Translations under genes and position numbers: made by a program
Assembly: GCA_023398375.1 (NCBI GenBank)
Contig: JAEWSH010000119.1
Span: forward strand, 1 to 15,158
DNA: 15,158 nucleotides
Reading direction: 5' to 3'
DNA from: Bacillota bacterium
GTDB lineage: Bacteria; Bacillota; Clostridia; Lachnospirales; Lachnospiraceae
Notes under the pieces: model-generated
Told to the model about the DNA's origin: nothing
What the model saw: the letters and a program-made list of their open reading frames with translations, nothing else
Database searches by the model: none
Shown: in pieces, positions 7,161 through 15,028 of the stretch
Layout of the letters: each line of letters begins with the position of its first letter
Position numbering within the stretch: the stretch's first letter is position 1

Positions 7161-7493
7161 TTATGACAAACACACAGGGGGTGCACGGAGGAAATGCGGG
7201 AAAAGAATGACGATGACATCTGTTTTCCCGGAGATAAGATACCTTACAGGCCTGCCAGTCGGAATATAATCGTATATAAAAATCCCTGCCTCGACAAACG
7301 GGGAGAGCGTAAAGAGACAGATGGTACAATTTTCAGGAGAATCGTGACGGGAGTGTCCCTGTTCGTTATGGGATACGCACGAATGTTTCCCGTGAACATG
7401 AAAAGCTTTCACGAGGAAAAAGGGCATCAATGTCAGCAACAACATACATGCTATGACAGCCCGCTGTCTCTGTCTTTTTTTCGTACGATCCAT
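7161..7493 (-). CDS. Small His/Cys-rich membrane protein, first gene of the uptake operon
   Basis: The protein has 110 residues. A basic N-terminus (MDRTKKRQRQR) precedes one hydrophobic segment (about 12-30) that is either a signal sequence or an anchor. Then come clustered potential metal ligands: FHVHGKHSC, HNEQGHSRHD and CTIC. Small proteins with such His/Cys clusters are often found ahead of metal-related TonB receptors in Bacteroidetes; I recall this as a pattern and cannot name a family. It precedes the receptor by 97 bases on the same strand. A good promoter match ends only a few bases before its ATG, so its transcript may have almost no leader, or translation may begin at the internal Met17. 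Confidence 0.65.
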   Translation of the reverse strand: MDRTKKRQRQRAVIACMLLLTLMPFFLVKAFHVHGKHSCVSHNEQGHSRHDSPENCTICLFTLSPFVEAGIFIYDYIPTGRPVRYLISGKTDVIVILFPHFLRAPPVCLS

Positions 7494-7500
7494 TAGTTTG

Positions 7501-7531
7501 CAAAAATAGAAATTAAATTAATAACTAACAA
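7501..7531 (-). promoter_or_regulatory. Promoter of the TonB uptake operon
   Basis: On the minus strand TTG (7529-7531), 20 bases, then TATTTTTG (7501-7508) matches the Bacteroidales pattern TTTG / TAnnTTTG with an exact -7 element. It ends 7 bases before the first start codon of the operon. No obvious Fur- or Zur-like palindrome was seen nearby. Confidence 0.6.
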
Positions 7532-7629
7532 TACCTATAAATGGTGATTTACAAGAGTACAAGTAGAGTATAGACGTTGTCCGTACCACAAAGGTTCTCA
7601 AGTTGGAATCAATGATGTAGTCTTGTTCT

Positions 7630-7803
7630 TTACAAATACCGGTATATGCCTTTCACGCTTCTGGAAAAAGCACCTTCGGACCGGACAGCAATTATATCGT
7701 ATATGGCTGCCATGCATGAATCAATTTTTCCTTCTAATATCGCATGGGTGATTTCCTCTCCGACTTTTACCCCGGCATTCATAATAAAGTAAAAATATTT
7801 CAT
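7630..7803 (-). CDS. Small hypothetical protein, 57 residues
   Basis: An open frame starts at ATG 7801-7803 and ends at TAA 7630-7632. The product begins MKYFYFIMNAGVKVGEEITH, and the middle reads DSCMAAIYDIIAVRSEGAF. Codon use is ordinary for the neighbourhood, and the chain is a plausible mix of charged and hydrophobic residues with no signal peptide or transmembrane segment. It lies 60 bases after the SIMPL-domain gene on the same strand and could share its transcript. I do not recognise the family. It is the only good candidate in the 370 bases between the uptake operon and the SIMPL gene. Confidence 0.5.
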   Translation of the reverse strand: MKYFYFIMNAGVKVGEEITHAILEGKIDSCMAAIYDIIAVRSEGAFSRSVKGIYRYL

Positions 7804-7863
7804 CTTATCGTGAGTTGAATCTATTAACCCGTTTACCGATCAGAGACAGGGCCGGATATTTCA

Positions 7864-8640
7864 CTACAAACCAGATTCCCTTTCCTGCGCATACGGATGC
7901 CCGTTATCTTCTCTTGCAAATCCACTCCGAGATTTGTTAAAAACGGTTCGTCGATCCATAACCCCGAACCGGACCAGCATCGAACATCCCTTTTTTATCG
8001 TGCGGCTTCTCTCGAATGGGGGTGGGGCAACCGATAAGATATGACCTTGTGCAAACATCTCTTTTCCAGCATCCTCTCCTTCCACGATCCGGATGATCTC
8101 ACCCGGCCTCTTACCTATTGCCTCCAGCAGGTAAACCGCCTTTTCCCGTGCCGCTTTCAGTGCTTCTATCTTGCCCTTCCTGTGATAGGACAGGATATCC
8201 CTATGTTCCAGTTTATCTATATACATCGTATGAATTCCTTGTGTGTCCACCCGTTTTAAAATTTCATCAATCAGTGTGAAGTCACGTAACGTGACATCAA
8301 ATGATTTGGAAACCAGAAAATCCTGTCCCGGCTTACGCCAATTATCGCCCACATCCTGTGTGCGGATTGCCTCCCGTGGCACTCCGACTATTTTCAAAAC
8401 CAACTTCAATTCCTCCTCTATTCTGGTAAGAGGAACCTTCGTCCGATATTCTTCCGGTTTGGATACGCCATCAAACTCTTCTTCGAAGTACTCCCTTATT
8501 TCGATAACGTAATGAATCCTGTCAGGAACTACCTCTATCTCGGAAGTACCGGTTACCTCTATATAACGTTCGCCCACCTGAGCGGGCAGCGGAAAGGGGA
8601 TGAACATGGAGATCAACAATAAAAGATTGAAAACACGCAT
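7864..8640 (-). CDS. SIMPL-domain (DUF541) periplasmic protein
   Basis: The protein has 258 residues. An N-terminal signal peptide (about 1-20, cleavage after LPAQ likely) is followed by the family's characteristic opening strand VTGTSEIEVVPDRIHY (29-44). The DUF541 fold then shows alternating strands and helices, including IEALKAAREKAVYLLEAIGK (about 158-177), and the closing strand SMLVRFGVM. SIMPL proteins are periplasmic or membrane-associated and of poorly defined role; some relatives are linked to oxidative stress. The last 25-30 residues after the closing strand (from RRTVFNKSRSG) are basic and look like an unstructured tail. The start is supported by the signal peptide. It lies downstream of an HU gene but is separated from it by a terminator. 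Confidence 0.85.
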   Translation of the reverse strand: MRVFNLLLLISMFIPFPLPAQVGERYIEVTGTSEIEVVPDRIHYVIEIREYFEEEFDGVSKPEEYRTKVPLTRIEEELKLVLKIVGVPREAIRTQDVGDNWRKPGQDFLVSKSFDVTLRDFTLIDEILKRVDTQGIHTMYIDKLEHRDILSYHRKGKIEALKAAREKAVYLLEAIGKRPGEIIRIVEGEDAGKEMFAQGHILSVAPPPFERSRTIKKGCSMLVRFGVMDRRTVFNKSRSGFAREDNGHPYAQERESGL

Positions 8641-8768
8641 AACAGTCTATTTACAGGTTTACCGGGAATCTACATGATCGTCCGGTCATCTATGATCCTG
8701 TAGTCCATATCTGAACGGGGCTGGAAAACAGGAGTAAAACATGATTGATAAATTTCCATAAAGCACAT

Positions 8769-8805
8769 TAAAATCCACCCCTCCCTGACAATGGAAGGGG
8801 TAGAT
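8769..8805 (-). terminator. Intrinsic terminator after the HU-type gene
   Basis: On the minus strand the complement of 8793-8805 (ATCTACCCCTTCC) pairs with the complement of 8773-8785 (GGGAGGGGTGGAT) over 13 positions including two G-U pairs, around a 7-base loop, followed by TTTT. It begins 12 bases after the HU stop codon. Confidence 0.85.
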
Positions 8806-8816
8806 TCACTCCCGGT

Positions 8817-9104
8817 CTATTTTCGATTATCTTCTTTCCGGAGAACCAAGAAAGACTCCGAGGGTTTAAAATGAGGGACCTTGCGAGCCGGGATGCATAT
8901 GGTTGTGTGCTGTTGGATATTCTGTGCCTTCTTTGCCGCCCTTTTCTTCAAAGAAAAGGTCCCGAATCCGCGCAGGAATACACTTCTCTCTCTGCCGAGT
9001 GCATCCTTCACGCATTTCATGAAACTCTCGATTACCAGGCCAACGGTCCTGCGATCGATTCCAAGCTCCTCAGAGACCCGGTTTATAATATCTGCTTTAG
9101 TCAT
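8817..9104 (-). CDS. HU/IHF-family DNA-bending protein
   Basis: The protein has 95 residues, the normal length of HU. The dimerising helices MTKADIINRVSEELGIDRRTV and FMKCVKDALGR are followed by the strand signature VFLRGFGTFSLKKRAAKKAQN. The DNA-embracing arm ends in IPARKVPHFKPSESF, which keeps the minor-groove proline and the closing beta pattern. The arm (NIQQHTTICIPARK) is slightly divergent from the common NPQTGEEI version, as is frequent for Bacteroidales paralogues. HU-type proteins compact DNA and assist site-specific recombination. A link with the recombinase about 5.5 kb away is possible but unsupported. It is a single gene with its own terminator. Confidence 0.93.
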   Translation of the reverse strand: MTKADIINRVSEELGIDRRTVGLVIESFMKCVKDALGRERSVFLRGFGTFSLKKRAAKKAQNIQQHTTICIPARKVPHFKPSESFLVLRKEDNRK

Positions 9105-9229
9105 ATCTGAATTTTAATGTTCACACTATTTTTATCATTCAGGGGCAAAGGAAAATTTCCACCGCCAAGGAGTAGCCTGTCCCTCAGATATGTTCCTGCC
9201 CGATACCGTCCATACCGTTTGAATAAACG

Positions 9230-9610
9230 TCATTGTTTCTTCAGCAAGTCACGTATTTCTGAAAGTAACTTTTCCTCGTTGCTCGGGACAGGTGGGGGCA
9301 AGGGTGTCTCTTCTTTTTTGCGCCTGAGATTGGAGAGCAGGCGGATGAACAAGAAAATGGCAAAAGCGATGATCACAAAATCCAGCATGGTCTGTATGAA
9401 GTTTCCATAGTTTATCGTGACGGCCGCCTGTTCGACCCCATCAACTACCCTGACGGGTTCCAATTCCCATCTCAGTTCCGAGAAGTTGGTTCCGCCTACC
9501 AGCAACCCTATCGGTGGCATGATGATGTCTGCCACCACTGAAGATATTATTTTCCCGAAGGCACCGCCAATAATCACACCCACGGCCATGTCTACTACGT
9601 TTCCACGCAT
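9230..9610 (-). CDS. mscL: Large-conductance mechanosensitive channel MscL
   Basis: MscL opens a wide pore under membrane tension and vents solutes after osmotic downshock. The signature MRGNVVDMAVGVIIGGAFGK (first transmembrane helix) is intact. The periplasmic loop, the second helix (about 68-90, FIQTMLDFVIIAFAIFLFIR) and the C-terminal bundle NEEKLLSEIRDLLKK follow. The coordinates use the first ATG, giving 126 residues, but MscL normally has an N-terminal amphipathic helix before this point. That helix is encoded upstream in frame (SKSSFLLDFKAFV, 9611-9649), and the frame is open to 9658 where a TAA stands. No ATG, GTG or TTG occurs in those 16 codons. Either an unusual start (CTG in LLDF) is used, or the start was lost by a base change or an indel in the A7 run at 9651-9657. 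Confidence 0.9.
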   Translation of the reverse strand: MRGNVVDMAVGVIIGGAFGKIISSVVADIIMPPIGLLVGGTNFSELRWELEPVRVVDGVEQAAVTINYGNFIQTMLDFVIIAFAIFLFIRLLSNLRRKKEETPLPPPVPSNEEKLLSEIRDLLKKQ

Positions 9611-9688
9611 GACAAACGCCTTAAAATCCAGTAAAAAACTACTTTTTGACTTCTTTTTTTATTTTAGTTGATAATAATGTATCAAACA

Positions 9689-9730
9689 AAGGTGGATAAC
9701 AGAGAAACGTGTCTCGGGGTCATCCACCTT
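9689..9730 (-). terminator. Hairpin terminator after the aquaporin gene
   Basis: AAGGTGGAT (9689-9697) and ATCCACCTT (9722-9730) form a 9-base stem, and GAGA/TTCTC can pair within the loop. On the minus strand it starts right after the aqpZ stop, and the stem ends in TTTGTTTG, a broken T tract. Confidence 0.7.
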
Positions 9731-9734
9731 CCCT

Positions 9735-10427
9735 TCATCGTTGTCTGTCGCTATGCTGAGAAATGGCTTTCCACACTATGGCACTGGCCAGACCTCCTGT
9801 CAGTGGAGCGACGATAAATAGCCAAAGCTGTGAGATCGCGCCTCCTCCCTCGAAAAGTGCGGGTCCTATGCTGCGCGCGGGATTTACTGATGTTCCGGTG
9901 ATGGGAATACATACGATATGCACCAGGACAAGCGTCAGCCCGATGACCAGGCCCGCCAGTTTACCGGCCCCTTTCTTTTTATCCGTGGCTCCCAGCGCCA
10001 CAAGAACGAAAATAAACGTAAAGACGGCCTCAGCGATAAAGGCCTGCAACATTTCCCCCTCAGCAAAGCCGTTGCTCCCTGTCATGGTAGGGCCGGCATG
10101 TGGCCCCGTAGATACCAGTATGAAAAGTACGGCTGATCCGAGAATCCCCCCGATTATCTGGAAAATAATGTATAACAGGGCATCCTTGCCCCCCATTCCT
10201 CCCGAGCAGTACATGCCCAGTGTGATCGCCGGATTTATATGGCATCCGGATATTCCGCCAATAGCGTATGCCATGGCGACCACCGACAGCCCGAAGGCTA
10301 TGGCAACTCCCAGGGTACCCACCCCGGTGGTGACCGCACCGGGGATATCCCCGGCAAAAACAGCACTTCCGCATCCCATCAAAACAAGGATCATTGTCCC
10401 GATCATTTCAGATACATACCTGTTCAT
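9735..10427 (-). CDS. aqpZ: Aquaporin Z, water channel
   Basis: The 230-residue protein has six transmembrane helices and moves water passively across the inner membrane. Both pore motifs are intact: NPA at 65-67 (GCHINPAITLG) and NPA at 182-184 (TSVNPARSIGPA). The selectivity-filter residues align by spacing with Escherichia coli AqpZ: Phe45, His170, Thr179 and Arg185. This supports a water-selective channel rather than a glycerol facilitator. The start MNRYVSEMIGTMILV is the standard AqpZ opening. It lies next to mscL on the same strand, so two osmotic-response genes are adjacent, though a terminator-like hairpin separates them. Confidence 0.96.
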   Translation of the reverse strand: MNRYVSEMIGTMILVLMGCGSAVFAGDIPGAVTTGVGTLGVAIAFGLSVVAMAYAIGGISGCHINPAITLGMYCSGGMGGKDALLYIIFQIIGGILGSAVLFILVSTGPHAGPTMTGSNGFAEGEMLQAFIAEAVFTFIFVLVALGATDKKKGAGKLAGLVIGLTLVLVHIVCIPITGTSVNPARSIGPALFEGGGAISQLWLFIVAPLTGGLASAIVWKAISQHSDRQR

Positions 10428-10512
10428 AGCATTTCAAATTACGTGTAGAATAAATATAGTTAATACATTCTGTTCAAGTGAATGCATCTTTCCGGTATTT
10501 TCCGGATCGCAT

Positions 10513-11673
10513 TTAACGGCTACTGGATTCCGTTCCCGCGTTGATCGTACAGATGCTTACCCGGTTCCAGTCGGGCTCCTCGAACATGTTCCCTACTCCC
10601 TGGCCCTCGGCTACAATCCGTTCTTCTGCAATTCCATACTTGCCCACCAGCATTTTTTTCACGGCCTCCGCTCTTTGTCGGGCGATCCGCTCGTTAACTT
10701 CCAGGCTTCCCTCAGGAGAGGCATAACCCTTGATGAGCACACTTGCTCCCTTATGGTTCTTTAAATAAGTAGCGATACGTTCGACATTCGGGAGTTGGGA
10801 GTTGTCAACTGTCGTCCTGCCCTGGCGGAAAGTTATGACGGATTCCAGCGTCTTTTTAGTGTTGTCAATGGTATCTTTCACAATTTTTGGTTCCTGGTTG
10901 CGGCATTTGTCCAGCGCGGCCTCCAGCTCCGTTACCTTTCGCACTGCCTCCTGCAAAGCCTCGGCATCTTTACCGGCCTGTGTATGAAGTTCATTAATTT
11001 TTGCGTTCAAGACATCCACCTCCTGCTGGTCATAAGCTCTCACTTTTGTAAAGTGATGTTTCCCGTTACTGCATCCGAAATGATACTTCAGACCAACGGA
11101 TATTTCCCATACGGCCCGTCCGGAATGGAAATGTACGGCTTCGGAACCCATAGCATTCATGTCATAGACCAGAGCAGGTTTCAGTGCCAATGTCCATGCC
11201 TTGCTCTCTCCCAGGTTGAAATTAAAGTTCAGGCCCAGTTTTGTTGACATGCTGTTCTGATCGGAACCCGTTTCCCGGTTCATATAATAATGCAACCATC
11301 CGATTCCGACCACCGCTTCGATTTCAAAAGGTCTGGGAACCCCGGTATAGGTCCCAAGGAGATTGTTCAGGTTCACCAACCCCAACAGACTGACATTGGA
11401 GCGGTCGAAAATGGTCCTGCTTTGTGAGGTGTTAAAGCTTCCGACCGCCTCCAGACCGAAACCGAAAACCGGTGTCAATTGTTTATTCAGTTCTATCCCC
11501 GTGATCGGGCGCATGTTTCCAAAGAAAGAATGATGTGTTAACGGGGTTGTTCCTCCCGCACTGATCTCAATGGACCAGTTGTCCAGAAACTTGTTACCCT
11601 CTACTGCAGTCTGGGCATTTGTGTGATACATAAAAACACCAGACAAAAACAAACTGATAAAAATTTTCTTCAT
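10513..11673 (-). CDS. OmpA-family outer-membrane protein
   Basis: The protein has 386 residues. The signal peptide (about 1-20, ending TNAQ) is followed by an eight-strand-type beta-barrel (about 30-200, ending AVWEISVGLKYHFGC). A helical linker with heptad-like character follows (about 218-260, DVLNAKINELHTQAGKDAEA). The C-terminal OmpA peptidoglycan-binding domain spans about 275-380, with VLIKGYASPEGS, NERIARQRAEAVKKML and the closing NRVSICTIN. It anchors the outer membrane to the cell wall and is probably abundant. The layout resembles the Omp40/41-type proteins of Porphyromonas and relatives. The A/T-rich leader upstream is typical for a strongly expressed Bacteroidales gene. Confidence 0.92.
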   Translation of the reverse strand: MKKIFISLFLSGVFMYHTNAQTAVEGNKFLDNWSIEISAGGTTPLTHHSFFGNMRPITGIELNKQLTPVFGFGLEAVGSFNTSQSRTIFDRSNVSLLGLVNLNNLLGTYTGVPRPFEIEAVVGIGWLHYYMNRETGSDQNSMSTKLGLNFNFNLGESKAWTLALKPALVYDMNAMGSEAVHFHSGRAVWEISVGLKYHFGCSNGKHHFTKVRAYDQQEVDVLNAKINELHTQAGKDAEALQEAVRKVTELEAALDKCRNQEPKIVKDTIDNTKKTLESVITFRQGRTTVDNSQLPNVERIATYLKNHKGASVLIKGYASPEGSLEVNERIARQRAEAVKKMLVGKYGIAEERIVAEGQGVGNMFEEPDWNRVSICTINAGTESSSR

Positions 11674-11889
11674 TATTTTAAAGTTTTATATTAATTTTCT
11701 TTGCAAAGAACGTTATTTGAAAAAGAAATGTGTTTTCATTTTAGCTCTTTTATTTATCATTTAAGCTCTCAGAACAATCTTATAGATTAAAGATGTACAT
11801 AATTGTATAAACGATAATCCACAGTTTATGAAATGAATTAAAACACTTCCAAGTAATAACAGGAAAAAACAAAATGACTGTTATTAACA

Positions 11890-12325
11890 GCAAGTCTGTA
11901 ATCGAAAGTTTATATTTGATTTCTCACAACAACTGTTTCTGTATCCATTCGGCTGGAGCCTCTCCAAACTCCGCGGAAAACTGTCTTTTGAAGGCGGAAA
12001 GGGAGATATCACAGGCCGATGCAAGTTCTTTCACGGTCCTGCAACTTTTGTAATTGTTCAAGACCTTGTTTTTGAAGTCTTGCGAACGACCTATAATCAT
12101 ATAGAAGAAATTCGCAAGTTCCTGCCTGGACTGGAATAGTAAAAGCGAATGTTCCAGAAAAGTTCCTTGGATTTTATTTCGTGAAAATGGATGCGGTCCG
12201 CTCCACTTTTCAAGTAACATTCAAGAAGTTCAAAGAATCTACATAACCGATCCCTAATTTCAAGAGATTCCATACGATATTCGATAATATCCCTCAAATA
12301 GGACAATTCTGAAAAGGAGATTCTC
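11890..12325 (-). pseudogene. Broken copy of the AraC-family regulator
   Basis: This is a degraded relative of the intact regulator at 653-1498, covering roughly its residues 103-245. Long blocks match at the DNA level, for example the part encoding IHFHEIK, KELFWNIRFYYS and SCRTVKELASACDISLSAFK. Three lesions are visible. A 5-base tandem duplication (CTGGA twice, 12126-12135) shifts the frame. A stop at 11924-11926 replaces the Gly codon after KQLL. Homology then fades near 11890, so the second helix-turn-helix is missing. The N-terminal sensor part is also absent, because the sequence changes into the HTCS fragment around 12340. It points inward (minus strand), mirroring the left copy. No product with DNA-binding function is expected. 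Confidence 0.9.
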
Positions 12326-12359
12326 TGGTTCAAACAATATTTTACAAGGGGCGTATCTA

Positions 12360-14864
12360 TCGTCAAACGGATATATATACTTATCCTTCTGGGGACAAGG
12401 TTTGTTTTGTTATGAAAAAACAGGTAAGTTTATAAAACGGTATACAAAAGAAAACTCCGACCTAACAAACAATTATGTATTGGATATCGTAGAGAAGGAA
12501 GGGTGCCTATGGCTGGCGACTGACGGAGGAGGAATCAACCGTCTGGAACTGTCTAATGAGAATTTCTCCAACCTCTGCCATATTGCCGGAGATGAAAATT
12601 CGTTGCCCGTAAACTCCGTCACTCTATTATATCAGGACAGAAATAAAGGTCTATGGGCGGGAAGTGTCAGAGGAGGAGTTTTCAATATCAAAGAAAGTCA
12701 TATACGTACTTACAAGGACTGCCCCTTGGGAGATATAAACGGGATGAGCGAGAAATCGGTATCCTGTTTATATGAAGAATCCGATGGAAAACTATGGATA
12801 GGCACGGACGGAGGTGGAATAAACCTGTATGATTCCCAAACGGGATTTTTCAAGCATTTTCAGTCCAGCTATGGAGACAAGGTGATTTCCATTGCTCCAG
12901 TATCAGAAAAGGCACTGCTCGTATCGGTTTATACGAAGGGGCTCTTTTTATTCGAAAAGAACACGGGAGTTTATCGACCATTTACGATAGTAAACGACAG
13001 TATCAATTTCAGGCAGTGCTTTTATGGATATCTTCCACGAGCTCACCGGGTGTCCGAAAACAAAATATACATACTTAGTAAGGATGCATGGATATATGAC
13101 ATAAGCAATAAAAAATTCTCTGCATTCAAGGCTTGCAAAAATTACCAATTGCCGCCTTCTCTCATGGGGTATTCCGATGCGGAGATATCTCTGGCTATGA
13201 GCGCAAACAAGATATTCCAGATCACTAATAGGAATGATAGTATCGGGCTGCTTTTCCAGATAGACGAAAAAGAAGTCATCACCGCGATCGATTGTGACGG
13301 ACGAGGTAAGATACGGGTGGGAACGACAGAAGGAATGGAATGTTATGACATAAAAGCAAAAAGATATTATAAAATCGTATCACAGTTATTCAGCGATATT
13401 GACGCACTCCGCTATGACCCATCTTCGGAGAGGGTATGGATTTGCGCGCAAAACCAGCTGTTCTCTTATTGTACAAAAGATGAAAAGCTTATCCAATGGA
13501 ACAGAAGCGACGGGTTTCATCCCAATGAAATAATATTCACTTACCAACAACGGCCTAAGAAAAACAACCCTTATCTTTATTTCGGCGGCACAGAGGGGCT
13601 GGTGCAAATTAACACAGATATTCCGGACCCTAATGAGCCATATCTCGAAATAGTACTTGATGGTATAGAGCTTAACGGACGCCCGCAAACATCGGATATA
13701 GATGTACGGAACATAAAGATTCCATGGAAATATAACACACTCGTACTGCGGGTATATATTAAAAATAAAGAAATTTTCCAGCGGGTTCCATTCCGATACA
13801 TTATTAAAGGAGATGTTGATAAAAGTATTGAATCTTATAATCCGATGCTGGAGCTCCCCAACCTTCTCCCAGGCAAATACCACATTGAAGTATCATGTCT
13901 GACAAAAGACGGAGATTATACCATTCCCGTCCATCTGACTGATATTCATGTCACCCCGCCATGGTATAAAACAGACCGGTTCATAATCCTAGTGTGCATT
14001 TTTCTTGCAGGAGGAATTATTGTGGTTATATATATTATCGACAAAAGAAAAGAAATCAAAATACAAAAGAGATTAAAAGAATACAGACAATATCTTAATG
14101 AAAAGAAGATAGATTTCCTTATTCACATCAATCATGAATTACGTACTCCCTTGACTTTGATTTATGCTCCACTAAAACGCCTGATAGACAAAAAAGAGTA
14201 CAAAGAGTCCCCTCAATATCTGATGTCACAATTGCAATTGATATCCAACCAAGCGCAGCATATGAGGGAAATTGTGGACATGGTGCTGGACTGGAACAGT
14301 ATGGAAGCAGGCTACAGTAAATTAAAAGTACAAAGATGTAAATTAGACGGGTGGATAGCTGATATTGTCAAAGATTTTACAGATGAAGCCAAGGAAAAGG
14401 GAATATCCATAAAATTACAAATGGACACCGATATAGAAGAGATATGGCTGGACAGGCAAAAATGCCACACTGTACTGTCAAACCTGCTGATGAATGCGCT
14501 AAAATTCAGCATGCCTGAAAGTTGTATAACGATAAACACACGGAGGCTTGAAAACAAGGTCAGAATATCAGTCGTGGATGAAGGGGCCGGCATACAGGAT
14601 TCGGATAATACGGGAAATAAGGAAAGAGGTGGAGGACTTCGAGCGTTGGACGGAAATGGAGGCGGCAGAAATGCTACGTGCCAAGAGGCAACGGCAGGAA
14701 TAACATACAAACAAAAAGGTACAAAATACACTGCTCTTACTGATTTTGAGATATTTAAATTGCATGAATTTTCATATACACATTCAAGAATAAATAGTGA
14801 TATGGGCGAAAAACAAATCATATTCATTTATATACAACACCATGACCGCTTGCTAAAAAGATAA
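12360..14864 (+). pseudogene. Truncated hybrid two-component sensor (HTCS) fragment
   Basis: The reading frame encodes the middle of an HTCS sensor. A beta-propeller part (about residues 1-400 from the TTG at 12402) carries repeated motifs such as LWLATDGGGINRL and KLWIGTDGGGINLYD. A Y_Y_Y domain (about 420-525), a membrane helix (about 527-547) and a HisKA box with phosphoacceptor His578 in NHELRTPL come next. The ATPase N box NLLMNALKFS lies at about 694-703 and the G1 motif DEGAGI at 726-731. Homology then stops near 14606: the G2 box, receiver and AraC output domains are missing, replaced by low-complexity residues. At the 5' end the propeller frame continues upstream of the TTG (YIYLSFWGQGLF) into the AraC pseudogene, so the signal peptide and first blades are lost. 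An intact HTCS is about 1300 residues or more. It is probably non-functional, although 820 codons remain open. Confidence 0.85.
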
Positions 14865-14907
14865 ATAATCGAGCTGAAATGGTAAGTTTTAAATTGCAAT
14901 ATTAATC

Positions 14908-14915
14908 TATATTTG
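14908..14915 (+). promoter_or_regulatory. Extra -7-like element upstream of the right lipoprotein gene
   Basis: TATATTTG matches TAnnTTTG exactly and points toward the right lipoprotein gene, about 130 bases upstream of its ATG. No convincing -33 element is present at normal spacing, and the left copy has no counterpart. It may be chance in A/T-rich DNA or a second promoter. Confidence 0.3.
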
Positions 14916-15000
14916 CAAAATAAAATCAATTGTGATATTTAATTAATAAATGTAGTTAATTTTCGTGATTCGATTTGCATATAAAATAATTATCAAACTA

Positions 15001-15028
15001 TTGATTTATTCCTCATTTTATATATTTA
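15001..15028 (+). promoter_or_regulatory. Candidate promoter of the right lipoprotein gene
   Basis: TTG (15001-15003), 17 bases, then TATATTTA (15021-15028) mirrors the arrangement upstream of the left gene, where the gap is 18. The conserved layout outside the strict repeat supports a real promoter. The -7 element has one mismatch to the consensus. Confidence 0.4.

Noticed and set aside
9763..10764. 333-codon plus-strand frame across aqpZ and the end of the OmpA gene
   Set aside because: The opposite strand encodes intact aquaporin and OmpA domains; this frame crosses a gene boundary and has no family signature.
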